22,994 nucleotides of DNA, from positions 1 through 22,994 of the IMG/VR virus record IMGVR_UViG_3300035162_000404; one strand, written 5' to 3'. This DNA comes from a virus. Below the pieces are notes generated by a model. That model had not been told where the DNA came from, ran no database searches, and was given only the letters and a program-made list of their open reading frames with translations. Below, one piece after another: positions 14,709 through 21,367 of this stretch. The position numbers were made by a program, and so were the translations under genes. Each line of letters begins with the position of its first letter. Positions within the stretch are counted from its first letter, which is position 1.

Positions 14709-15799
14709 TGTCCCATAATCAAGTTAACATAGTAAATTTTCAAAACGGTGATGTAGTACCATCTGCTATTATTGGACCAAAAACTACAGTAATTCAAAAG
14801 ACCGCACTGACAAAAACACTAATAGATTCCTTAACGCCTGTAACGCTTCCAGATATGACTATGGTCGGCAGAACTGGACATTTCCTTGTTTCTTTTAATG
14901 GTCAATTTACGATTAAAGATACTTCAAGTATAACAGCAAGCTCTGAAGTAGATTTGATAGCTTTATACGCAGAACTTACAGGTCTTACAGCAACAGTAAC
15001 AAATCACGCTGCGGTGTATGGTTCTGAAACTTTAGGACCAGGCGTATATCATCAGCCTGCTGCTTCAAGTATCGCAGGTAATTTAACTTTAGACGCTGGT
15101 GGTAATGCTAATGCATTATTCGTATTTCGATGTGTTGGAGCTTTTGCTACAGGAGCATCAACAGAAATAATACTAACTAATGGCGCAACTAGTAATAACG
15201 TATGGTTTGTGTCCGGAGGCGCGAGTAGTACTGGAGCAAGTACTATTATGAGGGGTAACCTATTAGCAAACCAAGCTGCTGCTAGTACTGGTGCATCTAC
15301 TCAAATGGAAGGCAGGCTTATGACTGTTAACGGAGCTGTTGGTATTGGAGCTACGAGCACATTCACAACTCCAACTGGAACTAGTGTATCGGATCTAGGT
15401 AGTTTTCTAAATGACTTTTCGATATTTGCTGGAGCTGGATCTATATCAAATACTGGCGCAAGTGTAATTTCAGGTAATATAGGTACTGACTTTGGTAGTA
15501 TTACTGGATTTGAAACAGCCACAGTAAATGGAATAATGTATCCTGGAGCACTTGCTTCTTTAGGCAAAGTATATTGGGGTATATATATTAATGGAACGCT
15601 AGCTCCACACACACAACGTTCAGCAACAAGATCGTATTTAGCTATTGGAACTGAATTCCCAATGATTTTAAGTTCAATGATAAGCGTAACAGCTGGCCAA
15701 ATAATTAGCATTAGAGCATATGCAACGATTGGTGAAGTACTAGTTGAACAATCTAAGACTCTTGTAATAGAACCAATTGCCAACGTTGCTTTCTTATAA
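14708..15799 (+). CDS. Composite virion-type protein: permuted ice-binding-like (DUF3494) domain inside a jelly-roll
   Basis: Residues 72-222 look like the C-terminal part of a DUF3494 ice-binding domain: DLIALYAELTGLTATVT, TLGPGVY (108-114), LTLDAGGNANALFVF (126-140), then a beta-solenoid with repeated TGAST turns at 148, 175 and 194 and GATST at 214. Residues 229-280 look like the N-terminal part: DLGSFLNDFSIFAGAGSISN, TGASVISGNIGT, SITGFETATVNGIMYPG. The order is therefore reversed relative to the family. Flanking segments 44-69 (LPDMTMVGRTGHFLVSFNGQFTI) and 285-356 (GKVYWGIYINGTLAPHTQRS ... EQSKTLVIEPI) read as two halves of a phage jelly-roll domain. No signal peptide. The late promoter implies a virion surface protein. 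Domain calls come from pattern recognition, not a profile search. Confidence 0.78.
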   Translation: MSHNQVNIVNFQNGDVVPSAIIGPKTTVIQKTALTKTLIDSLTPVTLPDMTMVGRTGHFLVSFNGQFTIKDTSSITASSEVDLIALYAELTGLTATVTNHAAVYGSETLGPGVYHQPAASSIAGNLTLDAGGNANALFVFRCVGAFATGASTEIILTNGATSNNVWFVSGGASSTGASTIMRGNLLANQAAASTGASTQMEGRLMTVNGAVGIGATSTFTTPTGTSVSDLGSFLNDFSIFAGAGSISNTGASVISGNIGTDFGSITGFETATVNGIMYPGALASLGKVYWGIYINGTLAPHTQRSATRSYLAIGTEFPMILSSMISVTAGQIISIRAYATIGEVLVEQSKTLVIEPIANVAFL

Positions 15800-15817
15800 T
15801 TCAGTAATAGAGATATA

Positions 15818-17329
15818 ATGGAACAAATAACTGTAAAAATGAAGAATGAGGTTTTCCTCCAGGTTGTGACCGAACCGGGCATAGAGATGGAATTATCAGA
15901 ACACTTCTGTTTCTTTGTAGAGGGATATAAGTTCATGCCAGCATACAAAAATCGTATGTGGGATGGCAAAATAAGGCTATATGATGCCCGTAAAAAGGAA
16001 ATATATGGTGGTTTATTTAAGTATATCCAGGAATTTGCCCAAGTTAGGGACTACGAGCTCATAGTAGAGGACAATTCCATGTATGGAAGGCCTGATACTA
16101 CAGAGTTACATGACATAGAAACGTTCCTAGACACTCTATCACTCTCTGTGAACGGAGTAGGTATAACACCCCGGTCGTACCAGCTTGAAGCACTCGAGAG
16201 GGCGCTACAGCATAAAAAGGCTTTACTATTAAGCCCGACAGCGTCAGGTAAGAGTTTAATCATATATCTAGCTATTAGATACCATTTAGAGTTTAATCAA
16301 GGAAACGTACTGCTGATCGTACCTACGACATCGTTGGTTGAACAAATGTATTCTGATTTTGCTGATTATTCTCAACTTGATGAATGGAATGTTGAAGACA
16401 ATTGTCATAAGATTTATTCTGGTAAAGAAAAATATAACATAAAGCAACAAGTTGTTATTACCACATGGCAGTCGATATATAAAGAAAGTTCTAATTGGTT
16501 TCAACCTTATGGTATGATTGTTGGAGATGAAGCTCATAACTTTAAAGCTAAATCATTAACTTCGATACTTGAAAAATGTACTAATGCTAAATATAGACTT
16601 GGTACAACTGGTACATTAGATGGATCTCAAACTCATCAGTTAGTTTTAGAAGGTTTGTTTGGTCCAGTCTATAAGGTAACATCAACTAAAAAGCTGATGG
16701 AAGAAGGCTCGTTGGCACAATTAGATATTCAAATTTTATTATTAAAGTATAATGACGAATATTGTAAGCTTGTATCAAAGATGAAGTATCAAGATGAACT
16801 TGACTTTATTGTAAAATATCAGCCTAGGAATAATTTTATAACTAACTTGGCTATAGATCAGGAAGGAAATACTTTAATATTATTTCAATATGTCGATAAA
16901 CATGGTAAACCATTACACGACATGTTAAACCAAAAGTTTGATGCTTTACCAAGAAACACTAGGAGACTATTTTATGTATCTGGCGAAACTGATGTTGCGG
17001 CTCGTGAAGAGATTAGGGCAATCACTGAGACTCAGGACAATGCAATTATTGTTGCTAGTATGGGGACTTTTTCTACTGGTATCAATATTAAGCGTTTACA
17101 CAATGTCATCTTTGCTGCACCAAGTAAGTCTCAGATTCGGGTTTTACAGTCGATCGGACGAGGATTAAGGAAGTCTGCTGATGGTATAGATACTACTAAG
17201 GTATTTGATATTGCCGACGATTTACATTGGAAGTCCAAAAAGAACTATACATTATTACACGCAGCTGAAAGGATCAGAATTTATAGTAAAGAGAAATTCG
17301 ACTATAAAATTCATGATATAAATATATAA
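15818..17329 (+). CDS. uvsW: UvsW helicase
   Basis: SF2 helicase that unwinds R-loops and branched DNA and switches T4 from origin- to recombination-dependent replication. N-terminal domain FFVEGYKFMPAYKNRMWDGKIRLYD (32-56) matches T4 UvsW. Walker A SPTASGKS at 139-146, VPTTSLVEQM motif Ia, DEAH box GDEAHNF at 236-242, TGTLDG motif III, and C-terminal VASMGTFSTGINIK and LQSIGRGLRKS with the arginine finger region. 503 aa, close to T4. SD is weak (AGAG). It is probably transcribed from 14440. The first ~430 bp is about 43% GC and the next ~240 bp about 31%, suggesting a mosaic origin. Confidence 0.94.
   Translation: MEQITVKMKNEVFLQVVTEPGIEMELSEHFCFFVEGYKFMPAYKNRMWDGKIRLYDARKKEIYGGLFKYIQEFAQVRDYELIVEDNSMYGRPDTTELHDIETFLDTLSLSVNGVGITPRSYQLEALERALQHKKALLLSPTASGKSLIIYLAIRYHLEFNQGNVLLIVPTTSLVEQMYSDFADYSQLDEWNVEDNCHKIYSGKEKYNIKQQVVITTWQSIYKESSNWFQPYGMIVGDEAHNFKAKSLTSILEKCTNAKYRLGTTGTLDGSQTHQLVLEGLFGPVYKVTSTKKLMEEGSLAQLDIQILLLKYNDEYCKLVSKMKYQDELDFIVKYQPRNNFITNLAIDQEGNTLILFQYVDKHGKPLHDMLNQKFDALPRNTRRLFYVSGETDVAAREEIRAITETQDNAIIVASMGTFSTGINIKRLHNVIFAAPSKSQIRVLQSIGRGLRKSADGIDTTKVFDIADDLHWKSKKNYTLLHAAERIRIYSKEKFDYKIHDINI
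17317..17324 (+). promoter_or_regulatory. Late promoter box TATAAATA within the end of uvsW, leaderless geometry
   Basis: Perfect box, five bases before the ATG at 17330, identical geometry to 13455. The downstream gene has no SD. Confidence 0.72.
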
Positions 17330-17713
17330 ATGGAATCTATTAAAGATATTGATATAAGACACTTTAAACTGACAAATGGGGAAGATCTCATTTGTTATGT
17401 TCAAAGCTCAACAGAACACGCATTCATTGTTGAACGACCTGCGGTCGTAAGATTAACATCAGATGGTATACATACTTTCGGAGATTGGTTTCCTTTCTCT
17501 GATAAGAAGATGTTTAAGATTATGAAGAAGTTCGTGATCAATCATACTGAAGTAGTGGATGAAACTAAAGAATCATACATTAAGTTTTCATGCCAAGATA
17601 TCATAGCTGAAGAGATAACAGATGATATATATGATTATGACAATACAGTGGTAGATACTGGTACTGATGAGTGGAACGAAGAAGAACCATCAACAGAACC
17701 AACTATACATTAG
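17330..17713 (+). CDS. Hypothetical protein, putative Sm/LSM-like fold (127 aa)
   Basis: ATG follows directly on the uvsW TAA stop. Residues ~10-40 (RHFKLTNGEDLICYVQ ... FIVERPAVV) and WFPFSDKKMFKI (~53) show the small beta-barrel pattern of phage Sm-like proteins: a strand ending in NGE, a strand ending near ERP, then a W-x-PF turn. The C-terminal ~35 residues are very acidic (DDIYDYDNTVVDTGTDEWNEEE), probably disordered. If Sm-like, it could bind RNA, but no RNA-contact residues can be assigned with confidence. There is no SD; translation is either from a leaderless late mRNA or by termination-reinitiation from uvsW. Confidence 0.65.
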   Translation: MESIKDIDIRHFKLTNGEDLICYVQSSTEHAFIVERPAVVRLTSDGIHTFGDWFPFSDKKMFKIMKKFVINHTEVVDETKESYIKFSCQDIIAEEITDDIYDYDNTVVDTGTDEWNEEEPSTEPTIH

Positions 17714-17753
17714 ATTATTAGTCTATACCCCTTATCCTCCCGGTGACATCTTT

Positions 17754-17782
17754 ATTATATCATACTTTGGGCGTAATGTAAA
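17754..17782 (-). promoter_or_regulatory. Minus-strand host-type promoter directed leftward
   Basis: On the minus strand: -35 TTTACA (17782-17777), 17 bp spacer, extended -10 TGATATAAT (17762-17754). It matches the gene 55 promoter in -35, spacer length and -10, and in further spacer bases (CCAAA). It faces away from gene 55 into the 3' end of the late region. No minus-strand gene is seen downstream of it. Confidence 0.65.
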
Positions 17783-17838
17783 CGTTTATTTCACCAAATA
17801 TGAAAATAAATTTAATTAAAAATAAACTAAAATAATTG

Positions 17839-17867
17839 TTTACATTTGAACCAAACTGTGATATAAT
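17839..17867 (+). promoter_or_regulatory. Host-type (early/middle) promoter of gene 55
   Basis: -35 TTTACA (17839-17844), 17 bp spacer, extended -10 TGATATAAT (17859-17867). Expected start near 17874, leader ~18 nt with AGGAGA. Strong sigma70-type promoter driving 55-47-46. The rest of the 178 bp intergenic region holds only AT-rich sequence and the divergent promoter. Confidence 0.85.
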
Positions 17868-17891
17868 AGTACATTATTAGGAGATAAAGAT

Positions 17892-18467
17892 ATGACCATC
17901 AAAATCAAACCAAAAGCTAAACCACATTACGTTAACAATAAAGAGTTTTCGCTTGCTGTTGTTGAATACGTCAAGAGTGTTAATGTTGCTAAAACAGCAG
18001 AAACCAATATTCCTAAAGTACCAGATTATGTTGCGACATGCTTCATGAAAATATCAGAAGGCCTATCACATAGACCTAACTTTGTACGTTACACTTATAG
18101 AGAAGAAATGGTTATGGACGGAGTTGAAAACTGTCTAAGAGCCATTAATAACTATAAGATTGAAACTGCTACTAGAACTGGTAATCCAAACGCATTCTCG
18201 TATTTTACTCAAATTTGTTTCTTTGCTTTTATTAGACGTATAACTAAAGAAAAGAAACAGCAAGAAATCAAATTCAGATACATTGAAAAAATGGGTATTG
18301 AAGATTTCGCTGCTATGGGTATGGACGATAACGGTGCAGCACAAACGTTAGAATATGTTGATACCTTAAGACAAAGAATTGATCAGATTCGAACTAAAGA
18401 TGATAAGATCAAAAAGTTTGCTAAAGTCGAGAAAGACAGAGAAAAACTAGAATTGTTTATGGTATAA
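17892..18467 (+). CDS. 55: Late-transcription sigma factor gp55
   Basis: Phage sigma factor that directs host RNA polymerase to TATAAATA late promoters, with the sliding clamp gp45 and co-activator gp33 in T4. The sigma region 2-like core spans residues ~44-130: PDYVATCFMKISEGLSHRPNF, RYTYREEMVMDGVENCLRAINNY, NAFSYFTQICFFAFIRRITKEKKQ. 191 aa against T4's 185. The C-terminus ends in hydrophobic LELFMV, where T4 gp55 carries its clamp-binding peptide; that correspondence is inferred. A strong host-type promoter precedes it. SD AGGAGA. Gene 47 follows after 13 nt. Confidence 0.93.
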   Translation: MTIKIKPKAKPHYVNNKEFSLAVVEYVKSVNVAKTAETNIPKVPDYVATCFMKISEGLSHRPNFVRYTYREEMVMDGVENCLRAINNYKIETATRTGNPNAFSYFTQICFFAFIRRITKEKKQQEIKFRYIEKMGIEDFAAMGMDDNGAAQTLEYVDTLRQRIDQIRTKDDKIKKFAKVEKDREKLELFMV

Positions 18468-18480
18468 TAGGACCTACATT

Positions 18481-19542
18481 ATGAAAATAGCTATACTCAA
18501 CGACACTCACTGTGGTGTCAGAAATTCTTCTGATATATTTTTAAACTATCAGGAACGATTTTATACTGAGATATTTTTTCCATACTTAAAAGAGCATGGA
18601 ATTACAAATATCTTACACCTAGGTGATTACTATGAGCATAGAAAGTTTGTTAATTTCAAAGCTCTTAACGCCAATCGTAAACATTTCTTAGAACCAATGC
18701 GTGAGATGGGTATTACCATGGATATTATTCCTGGCAACCACGACGTATACTATAAAAATACTAACGAACTATGCTCTCTTAAAGAACTTCTTGGTTACTT
18801 CACTTCCAACGTTAATATCATCATGAAACCAACAGTATTAGATTACGATGGTTTAAAGTTTGGTGTATTACCATGGATTAATAACGCAAACTATGAAGAA
18901 TACACTAAATGGGCTATGACTTGTAACGCGTCTTTCCTTGGAGCTCATCTTGAGTTAAAAGGTTTTGAACTTATGGCTGGTGTAACTAATCCTCATGGTA
19001 TGAACGCTGATATATTTTCCAGATTCGAAAGTGTATTAACTGGTCATTTCCATACTAAATCTAGTCAAGGAAACGTTCATTATCTAGGCAATCAGATGGA
19101 ATTTACTTGGTCTGATTGTGATGATCCTAAGTACTTCCACATCTTAGATACTGAAACTCGTGAAGTAACTCCAGTACGTAATCCAATTACAATGTTTAAG
19201 AAAGTAATTTACGATGATACTAAGACTGATTATAATAAAGTTGATGTCTCTGAATTTGAAAATAAATTTATTAAACTTATTGTTGTAAGTAAAAGCGACT
19301 TATACATGTTTGATAGATTTGTTGATAGGTTACAAAGCATAGAAACTCATGAGCTTAAAATTGCTGAAACCTTTGAAGAATACCTAGGTGACAGTGTTGA
19401 AGATGATAAAGTTTCGCTTGAAGATACTGGAGTCTTATTAGATACCTATGTTGACGCTGTTGATACTGAATTAGATAAAGATCATATTAAAGTTGAATTG
19501 AGAAAGCTTTATACTGAAGCTCAAAACTTGGAGATAGTGTAA
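18481..19542 (+). CDS. 47: Recombination nuclease subunit gp47 (Mre11/SbcD-like)
   Basis: Calcineurin-like phosphoesterase that with gp46 resects DNA ends for recombination-dependent replication and host DNA breakdown. Metal motifs in order: NDTH (D8, H10), LGDYYE (D49), GNHDVY (N86, H87), GAHLE (H155), GHFH (188-191). 353 aa against T4's 339. SD AGGA about 10 nt upstream. The C-terminal ~120 residues would be the gp46-binding part. The stop TAA overlaps the inferred non-standard start of gene 46 by one base (TAATC), and GGAG within its last codons serves gene 46. Confidence 0.93.
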   Translation: MKIAILNDTHCGVRNSSDIFLNYQERFYTEIFFPYLKEHGITNILHLGDYYEHRKFVNFKALNANRKHFLEPMREMGITMDIIPGNHDVYYKNTNELCSLKELLGYFTSNVNIIMKPTVLDYDGLKFGVLPWINNANYEEYTKWAMTCNASFLGAHLELKGFELMAGVTNPHGMNADIFSRFESVLTGHFHTKSSQGNVHYLGNQMEFTWSDCDDPKYFHILDTETREVTPVRNPITMFKKVIYDDTKTDYNKVDVSEFENKFIKLIVVSKSDLYMFDRFVDRLQSIETHELKIAETFEEYLGDSVEDDKVSLEDTGVLLDTYVDAVDTELDKDHIKVELRKLYTEAQNLEIV

Positions 19543-21257
19543 TCATACATTTTAAATCAGTCTCTTGGAAGAACTTTCTTTCAACGGGTAATGACACAAT
19601 TAAAGTACAATTAGATAAAACGCCATCAACACTCGTAGTAGGTTCAAACGGAGCTGGTAAATCTACGATGTTGGACGCTCTATCTTTTGGTCTATTCGGT
19701 AAACCTCATAGAGATATTAAAAAAGATCAGTTAGTTAATAGTATTAATAAGAAAGGTACTATTGTTGAAGTTGAGTTTAACGTTGGTAATTCTGAGTTTA
19801 AAATTCATAGAACTATTAAGCCTGGTAAGTTTGAGATCTATCAAAATGGCAATATGATCAATCAGTCTTCAAATGCTCGTGATTATCAGAAATTCTTAGA
19901 ACAGAATATACTTAAGCTAAATCATAAATCATTCCATCAGGTTGTGGTATTAGGTAGTAGTTCGTTTATTCCTTTTATGCAATTACAAGTTGGCCAACGT
20001 AGAGAAGTTATTGAAGATCTATTAGACATTAATATTTTTAGTAAAATGAATTCATTATTGAAAGAACGTAATTCTAAGATTAAAGAAGAACTATCTGAAA
20101 TAAACCATTCATTAGATTTATTTAAGTCTAAAATAGAAACTCAAAACAAATACGTTAAAGACTTACAATCTATTAATAAAGACATGGTTAAGTCTAAAGA
20201 AGATACTGTAAAATTATATGAAATCGAAGTTAAAGATTTAGTTAATGATTCTCAAACTCAAGGGAAAAACCTAACTAGTCTAACCGAAATTCAAAACGAT
20301 AAATACAAGACTATTAATTCAGAAACTTCTAATATTAAATCAAAAAGTCTCGTTTTTAAGTCTCGCATTAAAGATTTAGTATCAAATGCTAAGTTCTTTG
20401 AGAATCATGAACATTGTCCAACATGTGATCAAGATATAGATGAACCTATTAAAATAGATAAATTAAACAAAATTAAATGCGACGCTGCTAATATTCAAAA
20501 ACAAATGGCTGAATTAGATGTACAATCTAATGTAAACACCAATGATGTTACTGAATGTCAAAACGATATGCAAATATTATTAGATAGACAACGTCATATA
20601 AATTCTAATAATGATAAGATCACAATTGTTCAAAGAGAAGTTGAAAGACTACAAAAAGAGATTAGTGTATTATTACAGTCTTCAGGTGATATTAAAACAG
20701 CTAAATCTGAATTAGATTCTTTGCGTGATTCTAAAGATACTGTAACTGAAAAGAAGTTACAATATGTAGAAGAAAGAACGTATAACGAAGTAATTGGTGA
20801 AATGCTTAAAGATACTGGTATTAAAACTAAAGTCATTAAACAATATTTGCCAGTTATGAATCGACTTATTAATAACTACCTTCAAGTCTTAGATTTCTTT
20901 GTTGCATTCCATCTCGACGAAAGCTTTACAGAAACTATTAGATCTCGTCATAGAGACGCATTTAACTATACATCGTTTAGTGAAGGTGAAAAACAACGTA
21001 TAGATTTAGCTTTATTATTTACTTGGAGACAGATTGCTAAGATGAAGAACTCAGCCGCAACTAATCTTTTAGTATTGGATGAGACATTTGATTCTTCGTT
21101 AGATCATGATGGTATTGAAAGTTTAACTAAGATTCTAAATACTCTTGAAGATGGTACTAATGTCTTTATTATATCACACAAAGGCGACATATTAGAGAAC
21201 AAGTTTAGATCTAAGATTGAGTTTATAAAAGAAAGAAACTTTTCCAAGATTAAGTAG
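19542..21257 (+). CDS. 46: Recombination nuclease subunit gp46 (Rad50/SbcC-like), non-ATG start
   Basis: SMC-type ATPase partner of gp47. With the start at 19542 the protein is 571 aa (T4: 560) and begins IIHFKSVSWKNFLSTGND, which aligns with the family N-terminus. Walker A GSNGAGKST at 34-42, Q-loop region VVVLGSSSF, coiled-coil arms with the CPTC zinc hook at 292-295, signature SFSEGEKQR near 478-486, Walker B LLVLDE near 509-514. The first in-frame ATG (19668) lies after Walker A and would give a dead protein. Between the upstream in-frame stop (19515-19517) and that ATG there is no ATG, GTG, TTG or CTG. ATC at 19542 sits 8 nt after GGAG and overlaps the gene 47 stop, so it is the likely start; ATA at 19545 is the alternative. 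A base error is not excluded. Confidence 0.88.
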   Translation: MIHFKSVSWKNFLSTGNDTIKVQLDKTPSTLVVGSNGAGKSTMLDALSFGLFGKPHRDIKKDQLVNSINKKGTIVEVEFNVGNSEFKIHRTIKPGKFEIYQNGNMINQSSNARDYQKFLEQNILKLNHKSFHQVVVLGSSSFIPFMQLQVGQRREVIEDLLDINIFSKMNSLLKERNSKIKEELSEINHSLDLFKSKIETQNKYVKDLQSINKDMVKSKEDTVKLYEIEVKDLVNDSQTQGKNLTSLTEIQNDKYKTINSETSNIKSKSLVFKSRIKDLVSNAKFFENHEHCPTCDQDIDEPIKIDKLNKIKCDAANIQKQMAELDVQSNVNTNDVTECQNDMQILLDRQRHINSNNDKITIVQREVERLQKEISVLLQSSGDIKTAKSELDSLRDSKDTVTEKKLQYVEERTYNEVIGEMLKDTGIKTKVIKQYLPVMNRLINNYLQVLDFFVAFHLDESFTETIRSRHRDAFNYTSFSEGEKQRIDLALLFTWRQIAKMKNSAATNLLVLDETFDSSLDHDGIESLTKILNTLEDGTNVFIISHKGDILENKFRSKIEFIKERNFSKIK

Positions 21258-21273
21258 TTATAAGCATATAACA

Positions 21274-21301
21274 AAATGATCTAAACATGAGTGAATCATT
21301 T
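21274..21301. repeat. Inverted repeat upstream of the metallopeptidase/VWA promoter
   Basis: AAATGAT (21274-21280) and ATCATTT (21295-21301) are perfect 7 bp arms 14 nt apart, touching the -35 region at 21303. It could be an operator or a weak stem-loop; no T-run follows. Confidence 0.35.
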
Positions 21302-21302
21302 G

Positions 21303-21331
21303 TATACAAGGCCCTCGAATTATGATATAAT
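21303..21331 (+). promoter_or_regulatory. Host-type (early/middle) promoter of the metallopeptidase/VWA gene
   Basis: Extended -10 TGATATAAT (21323-21331), identical to the two promoters at 17754-17867, with a 17 bp spacer and -35 TATACA (21303-21308, 4 of 6 consensus). Leader ~30 nt with AAGGAAAGGG. Confidence 0.75.
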
Positions 21332-21367
21332 ATACATATATTAAGGAATAAGGAAAGGGTCAAAAAT

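Noticed and set aside
15301-15969. 222-codon open frame on the minus strand
   Set aside because: Opposite to the composite protein and uvsW, both of which have strong protein signatures on the plus strand. It has no promoter or SD and is a shadow of biased codon use.
17732-17749. Short minus-strand ORF (ATG TCA CCG GGA GGA TAA) at the start of the leftward transcript
   Set aside because: Five codons without an SD; not enough to call a leader peptide.
21170-21180. Minus-strand ATTATATCA resembling the early -10
   Set aside because: It encodes conserved Ile-Ile-Ser of gp46 and no -35-like hexamer lies 17 bp away.
19668-21257. Gene 46 starting at the ATG at 19668
   Set aside because: This would remove the Walker A motif and the conserved first strand, which are in frame and intact upstream.
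21257-21272. GTTATA-AGCA-TATAAC hairpin after gene 46
   Set aside because: Only six A-T-rich pairs and no T-run; too weak to call a terminator.
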